Below are positions 1 through 8,647 of a stretch of 64,000 nt of DNA, in pieces. The notes under the pieces were generated by a model. The model searched no databases and had not been told where the DNA came from. It saw only the letters and a program-made list of their open reading frames with translations. The position numbers and the translations under genes were made by a program. Source of the DNA: Thermithiobacillus tepidarius DSM 3134 (GTDB taxonomy: Bacteria; Pseudomonadota; Gammaproteobacteria; Acidithiobacillales; Thermithiobacillaceae); NCBI RefSeq assembly GCF_000423825.1, contig NZ_AUIS01000005.1:62001-126000 (forward strand), in the 5' to 3' direction. Numbering within the stretch: the stretch's first letter is position 1; every line of letters starts with the position of its first letter.

Positions 1-1
1 C

Positions 2-442
2 CGCGATCTGGTCATGCTCAAGCTGCGGATGGTCGGCCTGCGGCCCGCGGACGCGCTCAAGATGCCGGCCGAACTGTCCGGCGGCATGGTCAAGCGGGTG
101 GGCCTGGCCCGCGCCCTGGCCTTGGATGCCGAGCTGCTGTTCCTGGACGAGCCCACCTCGGGCCTGGATCCGGTGGCCGCCAACGCCTTCGACGAGCTGA
201 TCGGCCATGTGCGCGACGGCTTGGGCCTGACCGTGGTCATGATCACCCACGATCTCGATTCGCTGGCCACCGTCTGCGACCGGGTGGCGGTATTGGCCGA
301 CCAGCGCTTCATCGCGGTGGCGCCGCTCGCCGAGGTGGTGCAGTTGGCCCACCCTTTCATCCGGGATTTTTTTCATGGGGAACGCGGCGACCGGGTGCTG
401 CGCGCTGCGGCGCAGCCCGCCTCGTCTCCGGGAGGTGCTTGA
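2..442 (+). CDS. mlaF: Mla-type ABC transporter ATP-binding protein (5' truncated by window edge)
   Basis: C-terminal 146 residues of an ABC ATPase; the reading frame is open to the first base, so the start and Walker A lie outside the window. Visible motifs are the ABC signature LSGGMVKRVGLARAL, Walker B LLFLDEPTSGLDP and the H-loop in MITHDLDS. In the MlaF/Ttg2A family this protein powers phospholipid (or other hydrophobic substrate) movement between the inner membrane and an MCE protein. The MCE gene follows after 3 bp and an auxiliary lipoprotein gene after that, so this is the distal part of an mla-like operon whose permease is presumably upstream. The family is secure; the substrate is inferred from family. 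Confidence 0.9.
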   Translation, partial: RDLVMLKLRMVGLRPADALKMPAELSGGMVKRVGLARALALDAELLFLDEPTSGLDPVAANAFDELIGHVRDGLGLTVVMITHDLDSLATVCDRVAVLADQRFIAVAPLAEVVQLAHPFIRDFFHGERGDRVLRAAAQPASSPGGA

Positions 443-445
443 ACG

Positions 446-1399
446 ATGGAAAATCGCGCACACGCCTTGATGGCGGGACTCTTTCTCCTGCTGTTCGGCC
501 TGGCCCTGGCCGCGGCAGCCCTATGGCTGGGCCAGCGCGGCACCGACCGCGCCACGTACAACATCGTGACACCCTTTACGGTCTCGGGACTGAATCTGCA
601 GGCGCCGGTCAAGTACCGCGGTGTGCAGATCGGCCAAGTGGAGGCCATCGACTTCGATCCGAAAAATCCCGCCCTGATCGTCATTCGCATTGCCGTGGAC
701 AAGAGCGCCCCCATCAAGCGCGACACCTACGCCCAACTCTCCTATCAGGGCGTCACCGGCTTGGCCTATGTGGAGCTGGCCGACAGCGGCCAGCCCAGCC
801 CGCCGCTGCAAACCAGCGAGCGCGAGCCGGCCACCATCCCCATGCGCCAATCCTTGCTGGCGGAAGTCGGCAGCTCGGGGCAGATGCTGCTGATGCAGCT
901 CAATGAACTCATGGGCAAGCTGAACAAGCTGGGCAGCGAGGAAAACCAGGCCCACGTCAGCCGCATTCTCGCCAACGTGGAGACCAGCACTGCGGAGATC
1001 GTCCAGATGCAGCAGCAGCTGGAGCCCACGCTGCAACGCCTGCCGGGGCTGCTCGCCTCCGCCGAACGCGCGCTCGGCAACACCAACGTGCTGGTGCAGG
1101 ATCTCGACCGGCTGACCCTGGCCGCCCAGCAGGAGCTCAAAAACGTGGGCAAGGCGGGCGACTCCGTTGCCGCCATGGGACAGGCCGGCGAACAGATCAG
1201 CCGGGAGATCAGCAGCACCACCCTGCCGGAGCTGCATGCGCTGATGAACTCCCTGACGCGCACCAGCGAAAGCTTCGACCGGCTCGCCACCCAGCTGCAG
1301 CAGCGCCCCCAAAGCCTGGTATTCGGCAAGGGTCGGGCCGCCCCCGGGCCCGGAGAGCGGGGGTTCACTCCACCCACCGCCGAGGAGGCCAAGCCTTGA
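446..1399 (+). CDS. mlaD: MCE/MlaD family substrate-binding protein
   Basis: 317 residues. An N-terminal signal-anchor helix (about residues 9-28) is followed by one MCE domain (about 38-115, with GLNLQAPVKYRGVQIGQV) and a long helical C-terminal part (about 130-290) rich in Gln, Leu and Glu, typical of periplasmic MCE proteins that form a hexameric channel. The C-terminal tail is Pro/Gly-rich. A GGAGGT ribosome site precedes the ATG. It sits between the ATPase (3 bp gap) and the lipoprotein (TTGA overlap), so the three are surely cotranscribed. Likely anchored in the inner membrane, shuttling lipids across the periplasm. Longer than E. coli MlaD (about 183 residues) because of the helical extension. 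Confidence 0.9.
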   Translation: MENRAHALMAGLFLLLFGLALAAAALWLGQRGTDRATYNIVTPFTVSGLNLQAPVKYRGVQIGQVEAIDFDPKNPALIVIRIAVDKSAPIKRDTYAQLSYQGVTGLAYVELADSGQPSPPLQTSEREPATIPMRQSLLAEVGSSGQMLLMQLNELMGKLNKLGSEENQAHVSRILANVETSTAEIVQMQQQLEPTLQRLPGLLASAERALGNTNVLVQDLDRLTLAAQQELKNVGKAGDSVAAMGQAGEQISREISSTTLPELHALMNSLTRTSESFDRLATQLQQRPQSLVFGKGRAAPGPGERGFTPPTAEEAKP

Positions 1400-2058
1400 G
1401 TCGCGCCCACCGTTTGCTAGCACTGCTCCTTCCCTTTCTTCTGCTCCAGGCCTGCACGATGATCACGCCGCCTGCTGGCGGCGGCGCCCTGCGGGAGTAC
1501 TCCCTGGGACGCATCAACGAAGAGCCGCTCTCTCCGCCCGCCGCCAGGCCGCTGCAGGCGGTGCTGCTGGTGTCCACGGCCGAAGCCCCCAGCTGGTTCG
1601 ACAGCCAGGCCATCTACTATCGGCTCGCCTACGCGGGCAGCGAGAACCTGCAGCCCTATGCCAGCAGCAGTTGGGTGGCGCCGGTCTCCGAGCTCCTGAC
1701 CCAGCGGCTGCGCGCCTACCTGGCCGCACGTGGTCCCTTCGCCAGCGTCCTCAGCCCCGAGGACGGTGCACGGGCCGACTATGCGCTGCGGGTCAGCCTG
1801 GAAGATTTCAGCCAGGTCTTCACGGATAGCCGCAGCAGCAGCGGCGTGGTCCGCGCCCGCTTCACCCTGGTCGATCTGAGCAATCACCAGGTCCTCGCCC
1901 AGCGCATCTTCCAGCAGGAAGCCCCGGCGCCGCGCCCCAATGCCCAGGGCGGCGCCGGGGCCTTGGATCAGGCGAGCGAGGCACTCATCCGCTCGGTCGC
2001 CGCGTGGCTGGTGGACTTGGCCCCGGAGCTGCGCCCCGCCGGGGCGGCACGGCGTTAG
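1396..2058 (+). CDS. ABC-type transport auxiliary lipoprotein (PqiC/DUF330-like)
   Basis: 220 residues with a lipoprotein signal peptide ending in the lipobox LLLQAC (Cys at about 20). The TTG start overlaps the stop of the MCE gene by 4 bp and has GAGGAGG just upstream, which fixes the start. The rest matches the pattern of the auxiliary lipoprotein family (PqiC/YmbA-like): alternating short strands, a conserved region around YYRLAYAGSENLQPYASSSW, then WVAPVSELLTQRL. Members are outer-membrane-anchored partners of MCE transporters. Last gene of the operon. No clear terminator follows, but there is a 350-bp gap before the next gene. Confidence 0.85.
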   Translation: MSRAHRLLALLLPFLLLQACTMITPPAGGGALREYSLGRINEEPLSPPAARPLQAVLLVSTAEAPSWFDSQAIYYRLAYAGSENLQPYASSSWVAPVSELLTQRLRAYLAARGPFASVLSPEDGARADYALRVSLEDFSQVFTDSRSSSGVVRARFTLVDLSNHQVLAQRIFQQEAPAPRPNAQGGAGALDQASEALIRSVAAWLVDLAPELRPAGAARR

Positions 2059-2201
2059 CCATGCTCTGATCGATTCGCCTTCCAGTACCCCGTCGAAAAC
2101 ACGCCGCTGGCCCGAGTCGTCGTCGGCGTGTTTTTCCACCGCTCCTGCCTGCACTTAGCTGCGCAACAAATGGCCAGACTCCGGTCTTTGTCTTCCCCTG
2201 A

Positions 2202-2218
2202 TTGACAAAGTTTGTCAC
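2202..2218. promoter_or_regulatory. Palindromic site 1, TTGACAA-AGT-TTGTCAC (candidate enhancer site)
   Basis: Two 7-bp half-sites separated by 3 bp; 2203-2217 is a perfect 7-1-7 inverted repeat. The same 7-3-7 design with the same half-site occurs twice upstream of the lytic transglycosylase gene (3892-3908 and 3933-3949). Its centre lies about 87 bp upstream of the start expected from the -24/-12 element at 2271-2286, a usual distance for a sigma-54 enhancer-binding protein. I cannot assign the regulator. Confidence 0.6.
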
Positions 2219-2270
2219 CCCTCGGCCGCAAGCCGCGCCATTTCTCAGCTTTTTCACCGTCCGGCAAAGT

Positions 2271-2286
2271 TGGTGTGCAACTTGCT
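2271..2286 (+). promoter_or_regulatory. Sigma-54-type -24/-12 promoter of sigma factor gene
   Basis: TGGTGTGCAACTTGCT aligns with the sigma-54 consensus TGGCACG-N4-TTGCW: GG (2272-2273) and GC (2284-2285) are exactly 10 bp apart and the -12 block TTGCT is perfect. The middle of the -24 block is off consensus. Transcription would begin near 2297. No acceptable sigma-70 promoter is visible here: TTGACA at 2202-2207 has no -10 at the right distance. Support comes mainly from the matching arrangement at 3989-4004. Confidence 0.6.
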
Positions 2287-2408
2287 TAAGGATTGGGCAA
2301 GGAGATGATCACCGCGGCGGCCACGCGCCGCCGGCGTCTTCCGCCCGGCCGGACAAGCACATCGCAGCCGCCCGGGCTGTTGAGTTTCACTTGATCAGGA
2401 TTATGCTC

Positions 2409-3314
<906 letters not shown>

Positions 3315-3429
3315 GAGCCCTGCCGTCTGTCAGGACGAGGCTTGGCGGCCGGCCGGCGCGCCCCGGCGTCGGCGCACGCTGGCAATTTCAGGCAAATGGA
3401 TTATGATTTCCCCGAACGGAGGAGATGCC

Positions 3430-3831
3430 ATGTTGCCATCCACTGCCAAGCCTTATCTCATCCGCGCCATCTATGAGTGGTGCCTGGATCAGAATCACAC
3501 CCCCCATCTGCTCGTCGCCGCCGACTACCCGGGCGTCCAGGTGCCCGCCGGCTACGCCAAAGACGGCAAGATCACGCTCAACATCGCCCCGCGCGCGACC
3601 CACGGACTGGTGATGAGCAACGACTGGATCAGCTTCATGGCCCGCTTCGGGGGCAAGCCGATGAAGCTGGAAATCCCGACTGCGGCGGTAGTGGCCATTT
3701 ACGCCACGGAGACCCAGGAGGGGCTGGTCTTCGGCGAGCCGGAGGCCCCCGCGACCCCGCCCTCGCCACCGGCGCCGGAAACGACGCCCAGCACGCCGGG
3801 CAAGCGCCCCGGCCTGCGCGTGGTCAAGTAG
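3430..3831 (+). CDS. sspB: ClpXP protease specificity-enhancing factor SspB
   Basis: 133 residues; ATG at 3430 preceded by GGAGGAG. The N-terminal fold matches SspB: KPYLIRAIYEWCLDQNHTPH, then a beta-rich substrate-binding body (about residues 20-105, with NIAPRATHGL and the ISFMARFGG stretch), and a Pro-rich flexible tail ending in the short ClpX-docking peptide GLRVVK. SspB tethers ssrA-tagged and other substrates to ClpXP. In many proteobacteria it follows sspA; here it follows the sigma factor instead. ClpXP-SspB can control sigma and anti-sigma levels, so the proximity is suggestive only. Confidence 0.92.
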   Translation: MLPSTAKPYLIRAIYEWCLDQNHTPHLLVAADYPGVQVPAGYAKDGKITLNIAPRATHGLVMSNDWISFMARFGGKPMKLEIPTAAVVAIYATETQEGLVFGEPEAPATPPSPPAPETTPSTPGKRPGLRVVK

Positions 3832-3891
3832 GATTTCATCTATAATGATGTAAAATGCAGCTCCGGCCGGATGAGCCGCAAGGGCTGCGTC

Positions 3892-3908
3892 CCGACAAGA
3901 ATTGTCAC
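3892..3908. promoter_or_regulatory. Palindromic site 2 (CCGACAA-GAA-TTGTCAC)
   Basis: Imperfect 7-3-7 inverted repeat; five inner pairs (GACAA/TTGTC) are exact and the right half is identical to the right halves of the sites at 2202-2218 and 3933-3949. It lies 41 bp (centre to centre, about four helical turns) upstream of site 3, the phasing expected for two dimers bound on one face of the DNA. Confidence 0.55.
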
Positions 3909-3932
3909 CCGAATCCCGTATCGCGGGCCAGG

Positions 3933-3949
3933 GTGACAATTTTTGTCAC
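3933..3949. promoter_or_regulatory. Palindromic site 3 (GTGACAA-TTT-TTGTCAC)
   Basis: Perfect 7-3-7 inverted repeat, the best copy of the motif. Its centre is about 73 bp upstream of the start expected from the sigma-54-type promoter at 3989-4004. Fits an upstream activating sequence; a repressor operator at this distance would be less usual. A TATAAT at 3841-3846 with a poor -35 lies further upstream and could be a second, weak promoter. Confidence 0.6.
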
Positions 3950-3988
3950 ATCGCCGCCCCGCAATCAGGGAACCGCTAAGTAATTGTT

Positions 3989-4004
3989 TGGCAAGATTCT
4001 TGCT
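3989..4004 (+). promoter_or_regulatory. Sigma-54-type -24/-12 promoter of lytic transglycosylase gene
   Basis: TGGCAAGATTCTTGCT matches TGGCACG-N4-TTGCW at all positions but one (A for C in the -24 block), with GG (3990-3991) and GC (4002-4003) exactly 10 bp apart. Transcription would start near 4014, 40 bp before the ATG at 4055. Two palindromes stand at enhancer distance upstream. This is the strongest sigma-54 promoter I see in the window. Confidence 0.75.
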
Positions 4005-4054
4005 GGCTATCAGCCACTCACTGTTGACAGGATCGATCACTCGCCGCGTCAAAC

Positions 4055-4693
4055 ATGAATAAGAAACCACTTCTCTTCGCCAGTCTGGCCACGAGCATGC
4101 TGATCTGCAGCGCGGGGATCACGACCGCCCATGCCGACATCTATACCTACACGGATGCCGATGGCGTGTTGCACATCAGCAACGTGCGGCAGAACAAGCT
4201 CTATAAGCTCTACATGCGCAGCGCCGTGAGCCGGCCGCAAAACCCCGCCGCGGGCGCCGCTCCCGCGCGGGGCTATGGTACCCCCAATGCGGCCCGGCGC
4301 GCCCAGTTCGAGCAAATGATCGAAGACGCCGCCCGCACCTACATGGTCGACAAGGCGCTGGTGCATGCCGTCATCACGGCGGAGTCGGGCTACAACCCCA
4401 ATGCCGTGTCCCGCAAGGGCGCCACCGGCCTGATGCAGCTCATGCCCGCCACCGCCCGCCGCTACGGGGCCACCAACCTCTTCGACCCGTGGGAAAACAT
4501 CCAGGCCGGCACCCGCTATCTGAAGGACCTGCTGCGCATGTTCAACAATGACACGCGCTTGGCAGTGGCCGCCTACAACGCCGGCGAAAACGCCGTGGTG
4601 CGCTACGGCTACGCCGTGCCTCCCTATGCGGAGACCGCCAGCTACGTGCCCAAGGTCCTGCACTTCTACGAGCGGTACCGCAGCAGCATGTAA
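4055..4693 (+). CDS. Exported lytic transglycosylase (DUF4124 + SLT domain)
   Basis: 212 residues: signal peptide ending near AHA (about 27), a DUF4124-type strand pair (DIYTYTDADGVLHISNVR, about 28-46), a Pro/Ala linker, and a C-terminal goose-lysozyme-like SLT domain (about 90-210) with the catalytic Glu in ITAESGYNPNAVS, then GLMQLMPATARRYG and AYNAGENAV. The enzyme cleaves glycan strands of peptidoglycan in the periplasm, forming 1,6-anhydro ends. Such enzymes often open the wall for envelope-spanning export or secretion machines. Its sigma-54 promoter and palindromes suggest regulated use rather than housekeeping turnover. Single-gene unit. Confidence 0.92.
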   Translation: MNKKPLLFASLATSMLICSAGITTAHADIYTYTDADGVLHISNVRQNKLYKLYMRSAVSRPQNPAAGAAPARGYGTPNAARRAQFEQMIEDAARTYMVDKALVHAVITAESGYNPNAVSRKGATGLMQLMPATARRYGATNLFDPWENIQAGTRYLKDLLRMFNNDTRLAVAAYNAGENAVVRYGYAVPPYAETASYVPKVLHFYERYRSSM

Positions 4694-4807
4694 ACGCCGC
4701 CGCCTCCATGGCGGATCGGGCGGGTCGGCTTTTCGGGCAAGGCGGATTTGACAGCGGTCAGCGCAGACCGCTTGATGGCAGCAGGGGCAGCCGCGCCGAT
4801 GCGCAGC

Positions 4808-6004
4808 CTAGCGGAGGCGGCCGCGCAGCTCGCTGGGCCCCAGGCGTTGTTTCGCGGCGATCAGCGCCCGGGCGGCCTCGACCCGATCCCAATTGTTCCA
4901 GAGCAGCACGCCCCGGACCAGGCCGCCCTGCAGGTAATAGGCGGTGCCCTGGCGGTAGTCCGCCGGCATGTCGACGAAGGTCTCCAGCCGGCTGGACAGG
5001 CGCCCCACCGCCTCGAAGCCGATGTCCAGCAAGTCGCTGAAAAACATGCTCTGATGCGTGAAGGGCGTCTCGGCACCCGCCATGTTGCGGCCCGCCGCCC
5101 GGCCGGTGGCGACGGCATTGTCCCAGTGCTCGATGCGCACCGCATCGCCCCAGACCGGATCCGGATAGTTGGCCAGGTCGCCCGCGGCATAAATGCCCGG
5201 ATGGCTGCTCTGCAGATGGGCGTCGACCCGCACCCCGTCGTCCACCCGCAGGCCGGCGTTGCCTGCCAGCGCAGTGTTCGGCTCCAGGCCCACGCCCGCC
5301 AGGATCCAGTCCGCCTCCAGCACCTGGCCCCGCTCCGTCAGCACGCGGCTGCCTTTGTCCGTCGCTTCGATCCGCACGGCCCGATCCTCGGGGCGTAGAT
5401 GGATGCCGTGCTCGCGGAAGCGTTCGGCCAGGAGCAGGGACAGGGGCAACGGCAACATTTGGGCCAGCGGTCCGGGGCCCGGAAAGAGCATATCGACCCG
5501 CACCCCCGGCTGTTGCGCCAGGGCACAGGCCATCTCGGCACCGATAAAGCTGCCGCCGATGATGAGCACGTTTCCGCCCTGGGCAGCCAGAGCGCGCAGC
5601 TTGCGGTAGTCGGCCAGGGTCTGCAAGGTGAAAACATGCTCCCGTACGGCGTCCGGCAGATGGCGGGGCTTCCCGCCCATGGCCAGGAGCAGCTTGCCGA
5701 AGCCGAAGCGCCGCCCTTGGGCAGTGGTCACCGTCCTGCCACCGGGATCGAGCTCCACTGCCGCATCGTTCAGGTGCAGCGCTACGTCCATGGCCTGCCA
5801 GTCGGGAGCGGTTTTGACGTAAATGTCCTCTTCGCGCTTTTTCCCGAGCCACAAGCCTTTGGACAGCGGCGGCCGGTGATAGGGCGGCTCCGGCTCGCCC
5901 CCGATCAGCAGCACGCTGCCCTGTCGGTCGAGCTCGCGGATGCCCTGCGCCGCGCTGGCGCCGGCCAAGCCCGCGCCGATGATGAGGTAATCGTAGTCAG
6001 CCAT
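4808..6004 (-). CDS. FAD-dependent NAD(P)H oxidoreductase (ferredoxin/rubredoxin reductase family)
   Basis: 398 residues from the ATG at 6004, with GGAGG 8-9 bp upstream; the frame stays open further upstream but without similarity. Three nucleotide-binding signatures are in order: YLIIGAGLAGASAAQGI (FAD, about 5-21), NVLIIGGSFIGAEMACAL (NAD(P)H, about 140-160) and GIYAAGDLANY (FAD, about 265). A C-terminal domain of about 80 residues resembles that of putidaredoxin-, rubredoxin- and AIF-type reductases. No CxxC redox-active disulfide is in the FAD domain. The electron acceptor is unknown. The DUF3330 gene lies 35 bp upstream on the same strand, so the two are probably cotranscribed. Confidence 0.88.
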   Translation of the reverse strand: MADYDYLIIGAGLAGASAAQGIRELDRQGSVLLIGGEPEPPYHRPPLSKGLWLGKKREEDIYVKTAPDWQAMDVALHLNDAAVELDPGGRTVTTAQGRRFGFGKLLLAMGGKPRHLPDAVREHVFTLQTLADYRKLRALAAQGGNVLIIGGSFIGAEMACALAQQPGVRVDMLFPGPGPLAQMLPLPLSLLLAERFREHGIHLRPEDRAVRIEATDKGSRVLTERGQVLEADWILAGVGLEPNTALAGNAGLRVDDGVRVDAHLQSSHPGIYAAGDLANYPDPVWGDAVRIEHWDNAVATGRAAGRNMAGAETPFTHQSMFFSDLLDIGFEAVGRLSSRLETFVDMPADYRQGTAYYLQGGLVRGVLLWNNWDRVEAARALIAAKQRLGPSELRGRLR

Positions 6005-6039
6005 TCCCCCCTCCTTGCCGCGCTTGGGCGCCGACGCGG

Positions 6040-6228
6040 CTAGGAGCGCTTGCCGCCCGCCTTCTGTCGTGCCGCCTCCTCGTTCCAGCGGCTGTAGCAG
6101 TCCACGCCGCAGAAGAACAGCACGTAATCCTGCGCCTCCGGATTGACGGCCTCCGATTGCGGAATTTCCTTCAAGCACACCTCGCACTTCACTTGGGGCT
6201 CGTCGATCGGTCTGGTCAGCTTGTCCAT
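6040..6228 (-). CDS. DUF3330 small Cys-rich protein
   Basis: 62 residues with CEVCLKEIP and, about 20 residues on, FFCGVDCYSRW: a four-cysteine arrangement (CxxC...CxxxC) that probably binds a metal such as zinc. It matches the DUF3330 pattern (EVCxKEIPxSEA ... DYVxxFCGxxCYxxW). DUF3330 proteins are known as passengers of mercury-resistance transposons, but no mer or transposase gene is nearby. Here it probably forms a two-gene operon with the FAD reductase downstream, which raises the possibility that it is a redox or metal partner (inference). Confidence 0.85.
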   Translation of the reverse strand: MDKLTRPIDEPQVKCEVCLKEIPQSEAVNPEAQDYVLFFCGVDCYSRWNEEAARQKAGGKRS

Positions 6229-6404
6229 GTCGGTACCTCGTGTTGGGCCTTCAATTCAAGTAATAGCACAAGAACGCAGCGGAATGTCGCCATGGAAACA
6301 TCAAAGACTTGGAGCGCGCGACGGCCCTGTTTGTTCGGCAACGGAGGGGAGGTTCGGCAACAGCGGCGGGGAGAGGCGGGAGCGTCGGGCCCGTCGGCCA
6401 GGCT

Positions 6405-6423
6405 GAGCGGGCGCAGCCCGCTC
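6405..6423 (-). terminator. Hairpin downstream of ubiE
   Basis: Perfect 8-bp stem GAGCGGGC / GCCCGCTC with a 3-nt loop, 54-72 bp beyond the ubiE stop on the minus strand. No T-run follows, so it is either an mRNA-stabilising hairpin or a weak terminator. The 248 bp between ubiE and the DUF3330 gene hold nothing else that I can name. Confidence 0.4.
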
Positions 6424-6476
6424 CTTCGGCCATTCTGAGCATTGGGCCAGCCGTGGCCCGGGCACGGATCAATGGG

Positions 6477-7247
6477 CTAAATCTTGATCCCCTTGTGCAA
6501 GGCCACGATGCCGCCGGACAGGTTGAAGTACTCCACCAGATCGAAGCCGGCCGTCTCCATCATGCCCTTGAAGGTTTCCTGGTCCGGGAAGCGGCGGATG
6601 GATTCCACCAGGTACTGGTAGCTGTCGCGGTCGCCGGCCACCCACTGGCCCAGGCGCGGCAGGACATGGAAGGAGTACAGGTCGTAGACCGGGCCGACGC
6701 CGGGCCAGGTGGGGTGGGAGAACTCCAGGATCAACACCCGCCCCCCGGGCTTGAGCACCCGGTACAGCTCGTGCAGGGCCTGGTCGGGATGGGTCATGTT
6801 GCGGATGCCGAAGGCCAGGGTGGCGACATCGAAGCTGTCGTCCGGGAAGGGCAGCCTTTCCGCATCGGCTTCCACGAACTCCACGTTGCCGACGATGCCC
6901 TTGTCCGCCAGCCGGTTGCGTCCCACCTCCAGCATGGCCGGATTGATGTCGGAGATGACCACGCGCCCCCCAGGGCCGACCCGCTCGGCCAGGGCCGCGC
7001 CCAGGTCACCGGTACCGCCGGCCACGTCGAGCACCTGATAGCCGGGGCGCACGCGGGCCTGATCGATGGTGAAGCGCTTCCACAGGCGGTGGATGCCGAG
7101 CGACATGAGGTCGTTCATCAGATCGTACTTGCCCGCCACGCTCTGGAACACCTGTCCCACCAGGGTGGCCTTCTCCGACTCGGGCACTTCGCGAAAGCCG
7201 AAATGCGTGGTGCCCTCGCCATGCCGCAGCGTATCCTGGTCACTCAT
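6477..7247 (-). CDS. ubiE: Ubiquinone/menaquinone biosynthesis C-methyltransferase UbiE
   Basis: 256 residues from ATG 7247, with AGGAGG 8 bp upstream. Class I SAM methyltransferase: [26 protein letters not shown] (the UbiE N-terminal signature, about 30-55), SAM motif [11 protein letters not shown] (about 71-81), [13 protein letters not shown] (about 130), the UbiE/COQ5 signature FGIRNMTH, then [15 protein letters not shown]. It performs the C-methylation of the benzoquinone (or naphthoquinone) ring in ubiquinone or menaquinone synthesis. It stands alone; ubiB/ubiJ are not adjacent. The upstream gene is divergent, with about 125 bp of shared promoter space. Confidence 0.96.
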   Translation of the reverse strand: MSDQDTLRHGEGTTHFGFREVPESEKATLVGQVFQSVAGKYDLMNDLMSLGIHRLWKRFTIDQARVRPGYQVLDVAGGTGDLGAALAERVGPGGRVVISDINPAMLEVGRNRLADKGIVGNVEFVEADAERLPFPDDSFDVATLAFGIRNMTHPDQALHELYRVLKPGGRVLILEFSHPTWPGVGPVYDLYSFHVLPRLGQWVAGDRDSYQYLVESIRRFPDQETFKGMMETAGFDLVEYFNLSGGIVALHKGIKI

Positions 7248-7371
7248 GGTTCTGTTCCTCCTGTCGCCTGGGCCGTACTGTCGATGAATGTCGCACGCGC
7301 TAGCATAACGCAAAACACCGCGATTGCGGTTAAAATTCCTTCGTTTTCCCTGTCCGACGCGAACGCCATCC

Positions 7372-7836
7372 ATGAACGCCACCGCCGACTCCCCGAGTGC
7401 CCTCTTCCGTGCCCGCTTCGCGGCCTTCAAGGCGGGCGACACCGATTTCATCTGGCGCACCTACAGCCGCGGCAACGCTTTTTACCGGGAATATCCCAAT
7501 CCGGCGGATTTTCGGGCCGATTACGGCGCCATGCTGGTCAAGGGCGTAGCGGTGGAGGAGATCCTGGAGGCGCGGGAGCCGGCTCGCTTCGCGGCCGCGC
7601 GCGCCCTGCTGCCGGACCCGGACGAGCCCGCCGAGGCGCGCGGCCTGCTGGTCTACGCCCTGGTCTACCAGGTCGGCTGGCACAAGGAGTATCACCATGA
7701 GCTCGGGCTCTTCCTGCGGCAGGCCGGGCACTGGGGCTTCCATTCCAGCGTCAGCACGCCTACCCGCCGCTACCGGCCGGGCACGCCGCTGAAGCCCGTC
7801 GTGTTCGGCGGCCTGCGCTTCGGCGGCGCGGCCTGA
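7372..7836 (+). CDS. Conserved hypothetical protein, SEC-C/YchJ-like or NTF2-like fold
   Basis: 154 residues from ATG 7372; no strong ribosome site is visible. The N-terminal half has the pattern of YchJ/UPF0225-type domains ([24 protein letters not shown]) and the C-terminal half is strand-rich with [36 protein letters not shown], typical of NTF2-like/UPF0225 folds, but the usual SEC-C cysteine zinc motif is absent. Cytoplasmic, with no signal or membrane segment. It is divergent from ubiE and convergent with the GST gene. Function unknown. Confidence 0.7.
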   Translation: MNATADSPSALFRARFAAFKAGDTDFIWRTYSRGNAFYREYPNPADFRADYGAMLVKGVAVEEILEAREPARFAAARALLPDPDEPAEARGLLVYALVYQVGWHKEYHHELGLFLRQAGHWGFHSSVSTPTRRYRPGTPLKPVVFGGLRFGGAA

Positions 7837-7862
7837 ACCGCCGCCCGCTGCAGGCGCCCGCC

Positions 7863-8510
7863 CTATTTGACGAGCACGCTGCCCTTGTCGCGCAGGTACA
7901 TCCGGAACTGCTCCCGGAAGTCGGCGGGTACCGAGTCCCGCACCGCCGGCAGCTCCATGAGCGCCCGGCTCCATGCCCGCAGCTTGGCCAGCTCGTCCCA
8001 GCGCGGCATGGGCCGCCAGGCGTGCAGGATCTCCAGGCGCATGAAGAGCGGCGCGTAGGCGGCATCCACCAGGGAAAAGCGCCGGCCGCGGAAGAAGGGG
8101 GTCGCCACGACGCCTTCCAGGCGCGCCAGGTTGGTGAAGAAGCGCGCCTCGATGGCCGCGAGCCCCTCCTCGCTCTGCGCAGTCATCATGGCGAACTGTT
8201 CCGCCAGCAACGCGGCGCCGTACTCGATCCAGGCGCGGTGGCGGGCGCGCTCCAGCGGGTCCTCGGGATGCAGGCGCGGCAGCGTGGTCTCGTCGATGTA
8301 CTCGTTGATCACCGCTGATTCGAAGAGCGCCGTCTCGTCATTGACCCGCAGCGCCGGCACCTTGCCCGTGGGCGACAGGGCCAGGAACCAGTCGGGTTTG
8401 TGGGCCAGATCGATGTAGGTGACCTGAAAGCGCACCTGCTTGTGCAGCAGCGTGATCACCGAGCGCTGCACGTAGGGGCAGAGAGCAAAGCTGATCAGTT
8501 CCAGTTTGAT
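7863..8510 (-). CDS. Glutathione S-transferase family protein with apparent ATC start
   Basis: 215 residues if translation starts at the ATC at 8510. That codon has GGAGG 6 bp upstream and gives the expected GST N-terminus: KLELISFALCPYVQRSVITLL, with the Cys/Pro of the thioredoxin-like fold at 11-12, then GKVPALRV (the cis-Pro turn) and ESAVINEYID (the Glu-Ser GSH-binding pair). No ATG, GTG or TTG lies in frame between an upstream TGA and the GTG at 8471, and that GTG lacks a ribosome site and would delete the active-site strand. The C-terminal all-helical domain spans about 85-210. Resembles SspA- and maleylacetoacetate isomerase-type GSTs; substrate unknown. If the ATC reading is wrong, a sequencing error is the main alternative. 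Confidence 0.82.
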   Translation of the reverse strand: MKLELISFALCPYVQRSVITLLHKQVRFQVTYIDLAHKPDWFLALSPTGKVPALRVNDETALFESAVINEYIDETTLPRLHPEDPLERARHRAWIEYGAALLAEQFAMMTAQSEEGLAAIEARFFTNLARLEGVVATPFFRGRRFSLVDAAYAPLFMRLEILHAWRPMPRWDELAKLRAWSRALMELPAVRDSVPADFREQFRMYLRDKGSVLVK

Positions 8511-8600
8511 AGGCCACCTCCTCGCACTGCTGTGCCATCATTATCCCAGCATTTCCCCGGCCGGCGGGTATAGGACCAAAAACCCAGGCCGGCCCGGACG

Positions 8601-8613
8601 GCCGGCTCCTACA
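8601..8613. repeat. Fragment of REP-like repeat
   Basis: GCCGGCTCCTACA resembles the outer part of the REP-like copies at 13356-13430 and, in opposite orientation, the CTGTAGGAGCGAGC stretch at 26124. It lies just upstream of the DUF3096 gene. Short, so it could be coincidence. Confidence 0.3.
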
Positions 8614-8647
8614 ATGGCAACATTTCCATCATGGCAGGAGGGGCGAG

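Larger units (their letters stand above)
2059..2408. other. 350-bp intergenic region upstream of sigma factor gene
   Basis: No convincing gene. An open frame runs from about 2202 into the sigma factor, but its translation before 2409 is low-complexity and unlike sigma region 1. The region holds a 17-bp palindrome (2202-2218) and a -24/-12 type promoter (2271-2286), both listed separately, leaving an untranslated leader of about 110 nt before the sigma factor. Confidence 0.7.

Noticed and set aside
2202-2230. Sigma-70 promoter using TTGACA at 2202
   Set aside because: No -10 at 15-19 bp spacing; the sequence there is GC-rich (CTCGGCCGCAAG).
6040-6228. Remnant of a mercury-resistance transposon around DUF3330
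   Set aside because: No transposase, no inverted repeats and no mer genes nearby; composition normal.
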